Shown here: one piece after another, positions 1-5,925 of the stretch
Layout: every line of letters begins with the position of its first letter
How positions within the stretch are numbered: the stretch's first letter is position 1
IMG/VR virus record: IMGVR_UViG_3300012920_000312
Location: 1-22,215 of that record
Source of the DNA: a virus
Strand: one strand, 5' to 3'
DNA: 22,215 nt
Program-made: the position numbers and the translations under genes
The notes under the pieces: model-generated
What the model was told of the DNA's origin: nothing
Database searches by the model: none
What the model saw: only the letters and a program-made list of their open reading frames with translations

Positions 1-638
1 AAATGATAAGTTGTTTTATGTGCTTTGCCATAAGTTCTTCTTCTTGGTATTAAAGAGCCTTTGCCAAATTCAGCACGTTCTTGTTCCATTCTCATTTCCT
101 CTAATGCTTTTTCAAACAACTGAGAAAACATACTTACACGTTCATCTTCCATTAAATAAATAGAAGCGTGTTTTAGACAACCATACAAATAAACGTCTGG
201 ATGTCCGGTCGATACAAAATTAGTAGTGTTTGTGCTACTTAAAGCCGGTATCGAGCCATAATAAGTTAATTGTAAAGTATAATCTTTATCAGGTGTAGGT
301 GCTAATTCTAAAGTTTTATCAACAATAGCAAAATAAACTGGTTGTCCAGAAGTATTGTCATTAGCCTTCCTATAAACATCTAAAGACTCAATAGACTGTT
401 GTAGTAAAGGTGTAAAGTCGCTAGATGTAATTTCTATATTTATAACTTCTAGCCAATCTGAAGGTAAAGAAAGATATTGACCATCTGCTATTGCATTGGC
501 TCTTATTACCATATCTTTTGTTCTTAATCTTCTGTTTAGTTCTCCTTCAGTAATATCAATAAAAGAGTCGAGTTTAGAAGTCAAATCGCTTCTATTTAAA
601 AAATCTGCTATCTGTGTTTTTAGTTCATCGTACGTCAT
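1..638 (-). CDS. SU10/P22 gp4-like head-tail adaptor protein, partial (C-terminus off the left edge)
   Basis: At least 212 residues are visible, starting MTYDELKTQIADFLNRSDL and continuing through a helix of the form FIDITEGELNRRLR. This opening (YDEL...DFLNRSDL...F...AE..LNR.LR) is the hallmark of the gp4/SU10-type adaptor that docks below the portal ring and connects head to tail. Later there is a segment around GQYLSLPSDWLEV, then PLLQQSIESLD and a beta-rich part ending LTYYGSIPAL, all matching the family's layout. The C-terminal part visible is helical and charged. The ATG (638-636) shares ATGA with the stop of the preceding gene, so the two are translationally coupled. It follows capsid and head genes, as expected for a head-completion protein. 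The C-terminus lies outside the window. Confidence 0.85.
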   Translation of the reverse strand, partial: MTYDELKTQIADFLNRSDLTSKLDSFIDITEGELNRRLRTKDMVIRANAIADGQYLSLPSDWLEVINIEITSSDFTPLLQQSIESLDVYRKANDNTSGQPVYFAIVDKTLELAPTPDKDYTLQLTYYGSIPALSSTNTTNFVSTGHPDVYLYGCLKHASIYLMEDERVSMFSQLFEKALEEMRMEQERAEFGKGSLIPRRRTYGKAHKTTYH

Positions 639-925
639 ACTTTACCTTGCCAAGTTCTGAAAAGTTTATTGTTAGGATCGTTTAGCCATTTTTTCCATTT
701 GGCTTTGTCGTTCGCCCAACCTTCTCGTATAGCTTTTTGATATATTACCATAGGTACTTCCGCAACATGACGTAATTCTTTACCTGGTTTAAATTCTTGT
801 AAGTCTTTAACGTGCTTTAATATTGGTGCTACGTTTTGTTTGGTGTGATAAACAAACTTATCATCTTCGGTAGCAAATTCGCTAACAAAGTTTGTTCTTG
901 AGTCTATTACTGTTCTTCTTGCCAT
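635..925 (-). CDS. Conserved small phage protein of unknown function between capsid and adaptor
   Basis: 96 residues, basic, beginning MARRTVIDSRTNF and ending LFRTWQGKV. I do not recognise a named domain. It has no signal peptide or membrane segment. A stretch near residues 36-60 (ILKHVKDLQEFKPGKELRHV) looks helical, and the C-terminal third is tryptophan- and lysine-rich (WANDKAKWKKWL). Its place, directly after the major capsid gene and before the adaptor, is typical for small structural or head-completion proteins, but that is inference only. There is no Shine-Dalgarno sequence: the ATG lies 3 nt after the U-tract of an intrinsic terminator. Its stop overlaps the adaptor start (ATGA). Confidence 0.75.
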   Translation of the reverse strand: MARRTVIDSRTNFVSEFATEDDKFVYHTKQNVAPILKHVKDLQEFKPGKELRHVAEVPMVIYQKAIREGWANDKAKWKKWLNDPNNKLFRTWQGKV

Positions 926-928
926 TTT

Positions 929-954
929 AAAAAAGAGGGGCGATTAAGCGCCCC
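929..954 (-). terminator. Rho-independent terminator after the major capsid gene (leftward)
   Basis: Read on the minus strand, an all-GC stem GGGGCG / CGCCCC with a 6-nt loop is followed by TC and six T residues. It lies 12 nt beyond the capsid stop codon and directly before the next start codon (925-923). On the plus strand there is no U-tract, so it acts leftward only. It probably sets the high capsid to low head-completion transcript ratio. Confidence 0.8.
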
Positions 955-966
955 CCTTAATTAAAC

Positions 967-1902
967 TTATGATGTTGATAAGTCGTACACAGCACCATGA
1001 GCAGCTTCGTTGCTCACTTCTAAACCATATTCGACAACTATCATTTTAGTTTCAGCATCACCAATAGTTGAGATGTCGATAGTTTCAAAATCTCTAAGAT
1101 AAGAAACTTTTGCATACTCAGGGTCTAATAGTAAGGCAGTTCTACCTCTACTTCTGTTTGAAGGAACTACTTGTAGTTCTCCAAAGTCGCCAGAGTAGAT
1201 AGATACAGATGCTTCAATAGTATTAGCATCTACAAACTGTCTAGCTGAACTTCTGCCAGTAAAACCAGATACAACTGATTTTACGTGAGGGCCAACAACT
1301 AATAATGATGGCTCTCCACCATTAGTGGAACAAGACTGTTGAACAGTCTTAACAAGAGCTTCAGTTATAGCTCTTTGCGTTCCATTAGTAGTAGCTGCAC
1401 CACTACCGCCATAAACACCATTAGTACCGATAGACTTGTTAGTAGTGATCCAAGTTTCTAAACCACCTGTTTGCCTAGCAGTAGTAGCGTTACCGGCTGC
1501 TTTTGCGTTGTTTTGAGTTAAGGCTTCTTCCATATCTCTTTTCAACGCTTTAGCCATAAGAGCTAATTGGTGAGCCATTTCACTTCTTTTGCCTGCTGCA
1601 TCAGAAGCATTTTGTGAGCCTGTAACTGTTGCATCTCTGCTTGAAATCATACAGATATTGCTCACTCTAGTTGTAGCAGTCGAAGCTGCTCTTGAAAGTT
1701 CAAAACCTTCAAGTTTTCCAGTTGCACTTGGAGTTGGCAAAGATTCTACTTGCCAATCAAACTGCACATTACTTACGTTATTTCTTCCTATGGCACTCAT
1801 TACCGGAGTTGCTGTTGGAGAGATGTTATAAATAACATCGCTTAATTCTTCTCTGTCAGCAGTCGCAGTATAAGTATCAAAGGCATTTGTAACTTTAGCC
1901 AT
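967..1902 (-). CDS. Major capsid protein, SU10 / DUF5309-like (HK97 fold)
   Basis: 311 residues. The N-terminus (NAFDTYTATADREELSDVI, then ISPTATPVMSAIGR) and the following segment VQFDWQVESLPTPSATGKLEG are the signature of the DUF5309/SU10-type capsid family, which folds like HK97 capsid protein. The middle part has helical stretches typical of the family (HQLALMAKALKRDMEEAL) and a Gly/Thr-rich loop near residues 140-178. The C-terminal part (LLVVGPHVKSVVSGF, then DPEYAKVSYLRDF) is also family-like. No N-terminal prohead protease is seen and there is no obvious long delta domain, which fits the use of a separate scaffold encoded directly upstream. AGGAG lies 8 nt before the ATG. A GNRA hairpin precedes it and an intrinsic terminator follows it, both consistent with strong, separate control of this gene. 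Confidence 0.92.
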   Translation of the reverse strand: MAKVTNAFDTYTATADREELSDVIYNISPTATPVMSAIGRNNVSNVQFDWQVESLPTPSATGKLEGFELSRAASTATTRVSNICMISSRDATVTGSQNASDAAGKRSEMAHQLALMAKALKRDMEEALTQNNAKAAGNATTARQTGGLETWITTNKSIGTNGVYGGSGAATTNGTQRAITEALVKTVQQSCSTNGGEPSLLVVGPHVKSVVSGFTGRSSARQFVDANTIEASVSIYSGDFGELQVVPSNRSRGRTALLLDPEYAKVSYLRDFETIDISTIGDAETKMIVVEYGLEVSNEAAHGAVYDLSTS

Positions 1903-1914
1903 TTTTCATACTCC

Positions 1915-1930
1915 TCTAGCTTTCGCTAGA
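1915..1930 (-). promoter_or_regulatory. GAAA-tetraloop hairpin just upstream of the capsid ribosome-binding site
   Basis: On the minus strand TCTAGC-GAAA-GCTAGA forms a perfect 6-bp stem closed by a GNRA tetraloop. Its 3' arm runs straight into the AGGAG of the capsid gene. It lies between the scaffold stop and the capsid start. A likely role is 5' stabilisation or a cleavage-product end of capsid mRNA; this is inference. Confidence 0.5.
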
Positions 1931-1932
1931 AA

Positions 1933-2952
1933 TTAAATTAAATTTTCAAAAACTTTAGCCGCATCTTGGACTTTGCCAGATTTAGCTAACCTCTGTTTAG
2001 ACTGTTTTAAAGGAGTTGATTTTCTAACTTGATTTGCAGTTCCAGGCCTAGCTACTCTGGCTGCAGATTTTTGTGTTGGTTTTTTCTTTGTTGCTTTTAC
2101 AGTTTTATCATGCAACCAAGAATTTCTTAAACCTAATAAAATTCTGTAGTCATAAACCTGATCCATTTCTTCTGCTGTGAAACCTAATGAGTTAATAGCA
2201 TAATCCCTAATAGCTATCTTTTCAGAATTAGCTTTTTCGGTATCTTTCCATTCCGGAACTTTTTTTAATAACTCCTGGTTACCGAACTGAATAAATTGCT
2301 CTATTTGTTCTCGCTGTTTTGCAATTTCATCATCTTTGAGTCTTTGCTGTTCAGCTTTTGTAGCTTCCAGTTGTTTCTTTTTTTCGTTCCAAACATCTTT
2401 TTCACGAACATAAGCTATGGGATCATTTTCATATAGCTGTTTCCAATCAGGCTCTTTGCCTAATTCGGCTTCTAAACTAGCTTCAAGTTTAGGTAATAAA
2501 TCCCTATAAACTTCGTCTTTTTGCTTTAACTCTGCTTGTTGGCTTTCAATCTCTTTACGTTGATTAGCCAATTCTTGAGTCTTGCGTGTATAGTCTTGCT
2601 GACGACTGTAACCATTTTGGAGTTCTTCGAGGGTAACTTGAGTTTCTATACCATTTTGTTTGACAGTATAAAGCTCAGGTTGTTCGCTCTCCTCATGCTC
2701 TACTTGATCTTCTATTGACTCGTCTTGATCTTCTTCAAGAACTTCTTCATCTGTTTCTTCAATTTCTTCAGTAGCTTCCAATTCAACTTCTGTTTCTTCG
2801 GTAACTTCCTCGATTTCTTCTACAGTTTCTTCAACAAGCTCTTGATTTTCTTCTATTGGTGCTTCTTCTTCAGGAGTCAATAAGTTAGAAAATGCTTGTT
2901 CTGCCTGTTGTAAATTAGTTTGTAATGCAGTCGGTTTTTCCGGTGTTGCCAT
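1933..2952 (-). CDS. Capsid scaffolding protein, acidic and coiled-coil
   Basis: 339 residues. Residues about 26-95 are a low-complexity run rich in Glu with Val, Ile and Thr. A short conserved patch follows (YTVKQNGIETQVTLEELQNGYSRQ, about residues 95-118), often seen in phage scaffolds as TVKVDG...VTLEEL..GY.R..DY. Residues about 120-240 are a long Gln/Lys/Glu coiled coil, and the C-terminus is basic (KKKPTQKSAARVAR and beyond), as in P22-like scaffolds whose basic tail binds the coat. Its position immediately upstream of the capsid gene agrees. Start: ATG preceded by GAGG. The Glu-coding tract is visible on the plus strand as a TTC-rich stretch from about 2700 to 2890. Confidence 0.85.
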   Translation of the reverse strand: MATPEKPTALQTNLQQAEQAFSNLLTPEEEAPIEENQELVEETVEEIEEVTEETEVELEATEEIEETDEEVLEEDQDESIEDQVEHEESEQPELYTVKQNGIETQVTLEELQNGYSRQQDYTRKTQELANQRKEIESQQAELKQKDEVYRDLLPKLEASLEAELGKEPDWKQLYENDPIAYVREKDVWNEKKKQLEATKAEQQRLKDDEIAKQREQIEQFIQFGNQELLKKVPEWKDTEKANSEKIAIRDYAINSLGFTAEEMDQVYDYRILLGLRNSWLHDKTVKATKKKPTQKSAARVARPGTANQVRKSTPLKQSKQRLAKSGKVQDAAKVFENLI

Positions 2953-3019
2953 GTTTTTACCTCATATAGTAAATAATGTTCAAATTTTACTCTAAAAGAC
3001 CAGGAAAGCTCAAGAATTA

Positions 3020-3283
3020 TTATCTAGTTATGCTTCTTATCTTGTCTAATTGAGTTTTAGTTATTCTGCCTTTTTCAATAATAATCCTTAGATGTTTTTC
3101 TACTTCTGGCAAAATTCTGATAGCTTTGTGTAAATCTTCTCTAAAACTGCTATCAGCTTCAGAGGAGTTTTCCCACTTTTGCATATATTCTTCTTTGAGG
3201 TGCGCAACAGCTTTTTTAAATACTTCGCTATTTAAAATAACTTCTGCTTCATTGGCTTCTAATATTTCTTTTTGTGAGGGCAT
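3020..3283 (-). CDS. Small charged helical protein of unknown function
   Basis: 87 residues, starting MPSQKEILEANEAEVILNS. It is largely helical by composition, with no Cys, no membrane segment and no signal peptide. The region around residues 15-50 (NSEVFKKAVAHLKEEYMQKW) resembles small conserved proteins often encoded near portal and scaffold genes in podovirus-like genomes, whose function I do not know. It lies 4 nt downstream of the one-TM gene and 67 nt upstream of the scaffold gene. The Shine-Dalgarno sequence is weak, so coupling to the preceding stop is likely. Function unassigned. Confidence 0.65.
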   Translation of the reverse strand: MPSQKEILEANEAEVILNSEVFKKAVAHLKEEYMQKWENSSEADSSFREDLHKAIRILPEVEKHLRIIIEKGRITKTQLDKIRSITR

Positions 3284-3286
3284 AAT

Positions 3287-3508
3287 TTATGAGATAGCTT
3301 GATAAATAACTTCTTGTAATAAAAAACCAGTAACTCCTAAAAATATTGTCAAAACAAATATTAGCGTGTTTCTTATGGTTTTATTAACTGAAGTAATAGC
3401 GTTTTCAATGGCTTCTAAACGTCTATAGTTTTCCTTCCAACGCTGTTCACAAGCAGCTTCATGGGAACTTAAACGCTTATCTATTTCTGCTACAGTCGCT
3501 CTTGCCAT
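3287..3508 (-). CDS. One-transmembrane holin-associated protein (XhlA-like topology)
   Basis: 73 residues. An amphipathic, charged N-terminal part (residues 1-45, containing RLSSHEAACEQRW and YRRLEAIENAI) is followed by one hydrophobic segment at about residues 47-65 (NTLIFVLTIFLGVTGFLL) and a short tail. This coiled coil plus C-terminal TM arrangement is that of XhlA/hemolysin-type accessory holins. It sits directly after an M15 peptidase gene and close to a 3TM holin, so a role in lysis is likely. It could instead be a membrane-anchored chaperone or spanin substitute. GGAG lies 8 nt before the ATG, and the upstream stop (TAA) abuts the start. Confidence 0.6.
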   Translation of the reverse strand: MARATVAEIDKRLSSHEAACEQRWKENYRRLEAIENAITSVNKTIRNTLIFVLTIFLGVTGFLLQEVIYQAIS

Positions 3509-3889
3509 TTAATAACTCCAAACAGTAGGTCTTGGTCTTTCTTCTGAGTGATCTGCAATATCAAGATGTATAAATCTACTATTGCCTTTTTGATTAACGC
3601 CAATGCCTGTAAAACCATATTCTCTTGCATAAGTAATAATTTTATATGCTTCCACACCACGACACAATATATCAACTGCAAGACCTGTACTATGTGTACC
3701 AGGCTTAGATTTTTTTGCTTCAATAGGATGTTCTGGACAACGATAGCCAGAACTAACTACAAAAGAAAAATTTAAAAAAGTTCTAAGAGCTTGTAGCCTA
3801 TTTAATAGTTCTTCTTTGATGCCTTCCTTGCCACAATGCTGACAAGCAAATTCTTCTGGTTTAAAGTTTTTATATAATTCCCAGTTCAT
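3509..3889 (-). CDS. Peptidase M15 (M15_3) endolysin-like protein
   Basis: 126 residues from the chosen ATG; a TTG two codons upstream is also possible. It has the motifs of the VanY/M15 D,D-peptidase fold: SGYRCPEHP near residue 47, then HSTGLAVDI (first zinc-ligand H and the D of the SxHxxGxAxD motif), and FIHLDI near the C-terminus with the last zinc ligand. An N-terminal pair CQHC precedes the fold, as in many phage M15_3 proteins. There is no signal peptide, so it needs the holin for release. M15_3 proteins occur both as phage endolysins and as tail-associated peptidases; the adjacent holin-type genes favour the endolysin role. It overlaps the end of the preceding small gene by 20 nt. 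Confidence 0.85.
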   Translation of the reverse strand: MNWELYKNFKPEEFACQHCGKEGIKEELLNRLQALRTFLNFSFVVSSGYRCPEHPIEAKKSKPGTHSTGLAVDILCRGVEAYKIITYAREYGFTGIGVNQKGNSRFIHLDIADHSEERPRPTVWSY

Positions 3890-4064
3890 CTGCAAACATT
3901 ACCTTTTCCGCCATTACATATTCGCCAACAACAACCAAATCTTTATTCATTTTTTTTGCTTTACTTTTAGCTTCTTCGTAAGTGTTAGCATAGACCAATG
4001 GGCCTTCAAATATTCTTACAGTTTTATCTGATAAAACTGCCGGAATTTCTGTCATAAATACCAT
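3870..4064 (-). CDS. Small beta-alpha-beta phage protein of unknown function
   Basis: 64 residues. The pattern RIFEGPLVYANTYEEAKSK then DLVVVGEYV is a strand, a helix with the EEAKxKA motif and a strand, a layout common in tiny phage proteins that carry no known activity. AAGG lies 7 nt before the ATG at 4064, and the holin stop is immediately upstream, so this start is preferred over the Met at residue 4. It sits inside the lysis cluster between holin and endolysin, which is the only hint of its role. It vaguely resembles the gene at 5740-5925 (same A.[ST][YF]E[EQ]AKS core), but too weakly to call them paralogues. Confidence 0.6.
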   Translation of the reverse strand: MVFMTEIPAVLSDKTVRIFEGPLVYANTYEEAKSKAKKMNKDLVVVGEYVMAEKVMFADELGII

Positions 4065-4065
4065 A

Positions 4066-4488
4066 CTAAGGCCTTAGTACATCTTTAACATTTTCTTCTC
4101 GCATATTGTTACGAGCTACACCTTTCCATTTTTCAGCAGTTCTTAAACCGCCAAGACCAAGCAAGGACAAAGTTAAGGTCATTAGTCCTTCAGTATTTAA
4201 AACTGGTGGTTGAATTGATGATCCTGAGATAACTACTATCCAATTCATTAAAGGTGCTAAAAAGTATTGCCACATCAAGGCTAATGCGCAAATCCAAAGG
4301 ATTGCAGGCCTTGATCCCGAAACAAAAATAGAAGGATGTTTTGCTTGTTCTAAATTTATTTCTGCTTGTGCTTTTTGCAAATCAATCATTTGCGCTTTGA
4401 TACTAGCTTCTAATTCCATACGCTTATTTTTATCAGGTATGGCTTTACCAATTAAATCGCTTATTGGTTTAAAAAATTTATCAATCAT
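4066..4488 (-). CDS. 3TM-type holin (GTA/phage holin, PF11351-like)
   Basis: 140 residues. An N-terminal amphipathic part with IPDKNKRMELEASIKAQ is followed by the family's diagnostic stretch SGSRPAILWICALALMWQYF, a first TM helix. A second hydrophobic segment follows at about residues 76-90, and a third around LMTLTLSLLGLGGLRTAEKW with the conserved LGLGGLRTAEK motif. The C-terminus is polar. This family makes the inner-membrane lesion that lets the endolysin reach the cell wall. It overlaps the upstream membrane-protein gene by 8 nt and is followed closely by the small gene and the M15 peptidase, forming a lysis block. Confidence 0.9.
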   Translation of the reverse strand: MIDKFFKPISDLIGKAIPDKNKRMELEASIKAQMIDLQKAQAEINLEQAKHPSIFVSGSRPAILWICALALMWQYFLAPLMNWIVVISGSSIQPPVLNTEGLMTLTLSLLGLGGLRTAEKWKGVARNNMREENVKDVLRP

Positions 4489-4843
4489 CGTCTTTACCTT
4501 CTAATATTTTTTGTAGTTTCATAGCCTTTTCATGCGCTGAATCAGCGTGTAAATCTTTATCAACTATTTTCTCCAATTTTAAACTCTCTATCTTGGTATT
4601 GCTAATGTAACGCCAAGTATAACCATCTTTTGAATATACACCAAAGACAGTAGTACCCATACCAATCTTGATTATCATGGCTTGTTCGCCATCGAGTAAG
4701 ACTTTATCGCCTTCGTTAAATTGTGAGTTTAGTTTGAATTTAAGACCTTTGATGAATGATACTGAATAATCTTTAAGAGCAAGACCACCTAAGACACTTG
4801 CTAATAATAAAGATGCTTCAACATAATATTGCTCAAAATCCAC
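4481..4843 (-). CDS. Membrane protein with an MscS beta-domain-like segment
   Basis: 120 residues from a GTG start (4843-4841). Residues about 8-27 (VEASLLLASVLGGLALKDY) are one hydrophobic segment. Residues about 33-86 follow the order of the MscS middle beta domain: a basic linker (FIKGLKFKLN), FNEGDKVLLDGEQAMIIKI matching F.vGD.v.v.g..G.V..I, then GTTVFGVYSKDGYTWRYISN matching T.l.t.dg....iPN, and TKIESL. This is recognition of a pattern and not a search result. In true MscS channels the TM3 pore helix precedes this domain and a C-terminal vestibule follows; both are reduced or absent here, and the tail is an acidic helix. It sits next to the holin, so envelope action during lysis or infection is plausible. 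Confidence 0.5.
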   Translation of the reverse strand: MDFEQYYVEASLLLASVLGGLALKDYSVSFIKGLKFKLNSQFNEGDKVLLDGEQAMIIKIGMGTTVFGVYSKDGYTWRYISNTKIESLKLEKIVDKDLHADSAHEKAMKLQKILEGKDDD

Positions 4844-4848
4844 TTATC

Positions 4849-4995
4849 TTAACCATGAGTTTTTTGCACCTCAAACTCAGCAGTTAAACTTGCCCCTTTA
4901 TGTGGTTTGAATTTGCCTTTGTGCTTCATTAATTTATAAGTCTTGCCAGACTTCATAAAGTGATAGCCTTTAGGTGCTTTTATTTTTTTATTCAT
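4849..4995 (-). CDS. Small basic phage protein (KAPKGYHFMKSGK type)
   Basis: 48 residues: a Lys/His/Gly-rich protein beginning MNKKIKAPKGYHFMKSGKTY, then KLMKHKGKFKPHKGASLTAE, ending FEVQKTHG. I recall very similar tiny proteins (a KAPKGYHWMKSG opening and a PHKGASLSA motif) in aquatic phage genomes, without known function. Codon use matches the neighbours. It starts two nucleotides after the stop of the 22-residue gene and ends 5 nt before the MscS-like start, filling the gap exactly. The composition suggests binding to nucleic acid or to an acidic surface of the virion; this is inference. Confidence 0.7.
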   Translation of the reverse strand: MNKKIKAPKGYHFMKSGKTYKLMKHKGKFKPHKGASLTAEFEVQKTHG

Positions 4996-4997
4996 GC

Positions 4998-5066
4998 TTA
5001 ATATTTCTTTTTAGTTTTAGGTTTTTTGTTTTTTTTCTTTTTTGTTTTTGAATGATAACCTGGCAT
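4998..5066 (-). CDS. Tiny lysine-rich peptide (22 aa)
   Basis: The peptide MPGYHSKTKKKKNKKPKTKK plus KY has 12 lysines in 22 residues. GAGGAAAAC gives a good ribosome-binding site 8-9 nt before the ATG, and the ATG overlaps the upstream stop as TAATG, so translation looks real despite the size. It is comparable to short polybasic peptides often seen beside portal or lysis genes in phages. A role in DNA or capsid binding is a guess. Confidence 0.5.
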   Translation of the reverse strand: MPGYHSKTKKKKNKKPKTKKKY

Positions 5067-5311
5067 TATGTTTTCCTCGTTTTTTTCTTTTTTGGTCTTA
5101 GTAAATCTGCATCGGCTTTTCTTGCACCACCTTTGCCTGTAGCAAAAGATCGTACTCGGCCTGCAGCCCATTGATGCGCAGACACACCTGGTCGTGATCC
5201 TGACGAATAATATGCGCCAAGACCTCGTTTATAAACTTTTGCTAAAGTGCCTTTGGAAATACCACTAGACTTAGCGTATTTCTTTAAAGTTGCTTCTTTA
5301 CTTCCTGCCAC
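5066..5311 (-). CDS. Small basic conserved phage protein with YKRGLGAYYSSGSRPG motif
   Basis: 81 residues from a GTG start. The core KVYKRGLGAYYSSGSRPG, followed by SAHQWAAGRVRSFATGKGG and ARKADADLL, is a short domain I recognise from many tailed phages and large DNA viruses of aquatic origin, where it is a domain of unknown function (one of the DUF58xx Pfam entries; exact number not verified). The N-terminus is helical and Lys-rich, and the C-terminus ends in a KKKKTRKT tail. The two invariant-looking parts, GSRPG..AHQWA and ARKAD, suggest a conserved binding site. It overlaps the preceding gene by 14 nt and the next by the TAATG arrangement. Confidence 0.75.
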   Translation of the reverse strand: MAGSKEATLKKYAKSSGISKGTLAKVYKRGLGAYYSSGSRPGVSAHQWAAGRVRSFATGKGGARKADADLLRPKKKKTRKT

Positions 5312-5489
5312 TTTTGCTTCTCTGTTTAGATATTCTGTTCATCATAGCCGGTGTTAATTTACCTTGTCTGTATAGTTTAGCAGTTCTTTTTATTTCTTTC
5401 TCCCTAGCTTTTGGATTTTTTGCGCCTTTTACATACTTCTTAGGCACACCACCTTTAGTCTTTGGTACTTTCTTAAACTTTCTCACCAC
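5298..5489 (-). CDS. Small basic conserved phage protein (PKKYVKGA motif)
   Basis: 63 residues from a GTG start: KKVPKTKGGVPKKYVKGAKN, then PKAREKEIKRTAKLYRQGKL, then TPAMMNRISKQRSKSGRK. The order PKKYVKGAK.P..R..EIK.T..LY..GK resembles a viral domain of unknown function found as a small virion-region protein in aquatic phages (DUF5824-like by memory). Very high Lys/Arg content, no Cys, no TM. The start overlaps the upstream DUF6321-like gene by 7 nt. It belongs to the run of five basic small proteins between portal and the membrane genes. Confidence 0.7.
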   Translation of the reverse strand: MVRKFKKVPKTKGGVPKKYVKGAKNPKAREKEIKRTAKLYRQGKLTPAMMNRISKQRSKSGRK

Positions 5490-5740
5490 TTCACCTTATT
5501 CGCCCAATATGCTGCGGACATTTTGCCTTTAGCAATATTTTTTGCATGTCTTGCTTTAAAAGACTTAGCACGTTTGGTCATAGTTTTATCGCCTGTCTTA
5601 CCTTGTTGTCCAAACCTAATGGTTTTTATTTTATCGCCTTGTTTAGCAACCACAATATGTGATTTGGTTTTGTGTCCTGGCGTTCTTTTAGGTTTGTTAT
5701 ACCCAGACACACCTGCTCGTTTCAATCTTGGATCTTTCAT
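5483..5740 (-). CDS. DUF6321-like small basic protein
   Basis: 85 residues. The sequence DPRLKRAGVSGYNKPKRTPG, HKTKSHIVVAKQGDKIKTIR, FGQQGKTGDKT and the ending KSFKARHAKNIAKGKMSAAY then WANKVKW is the near-invariant DUF6321 pattern found in phages and giant viruses. The fold appears to be a beta hairpin core (SHIVVAKQGDKIKTIRFGQQG) followed by a helix with conserved FKARH and SAAYWANK. Function unknown. Proteins of this type are strikingly conserved for an unassigned viral gene. Its ATG overlaps the upstream stop as TAATG, so it is coupled. Confidence 0.85.
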   Translation of the reverse strand: MKDPRLKRAGVSGYNKPKRTPGHKTKSHIVVAKQGDKIKTIRFGQQGKTGDKTMTKRAKSFKARHAKNIAKGKMSAAYWANKVKW

Positions 5741-5925
5741 TAGTGTAAAGTTATTTCTTTAATTAAAAATATTTCAGTATCAGCTTCTATTTTATCCTTA
5801 AATAAAAATTTCATAAATGATTTTGCTTGTTCAAAACTACGAGCCTTAATATCTGTGCCGATATAAACGTAATCCCCAACTACACATTCCAAATGATAAA
5901 GTTTAACTGGCGCTATTGAAGTCAT
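5740..5925 (-). CDS. Small protein of unknown function overlapping the portal gene end
   Basis: 61 residues from the ATG at 5925-5923, starting MTSIAPVKLYHLECVVGDYV and ending IFLIKEITLH. The pattern is strand (LYHLECVVGDYVYIG), helix (SFEQAKSFMKFLFKDKIEA) and strand (TEIFLIKEI). A TTG codon at 5949 would extend it but lies deeper in the portal gene; the ATG is preferred. It overlaps the portal 3' end by 23 nt. Codon use agrees with the neighbours. No family recognised; the fold layout is like the 3870-4064 product. Confidence 0.6.
   Translation of the reverse strand: MTSIAPVKLYHLECVVGDYVYIGTDIKARSFEQAKSFMKFLFKDKIEADTEIFLIKEITLH

Noticed and set aside
3490-3723. A 77-residue minus-strand frame inside the M15 peptidase gene
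   Set aside because: Shifted frame of the peptidase, which has full catalytic motifs.
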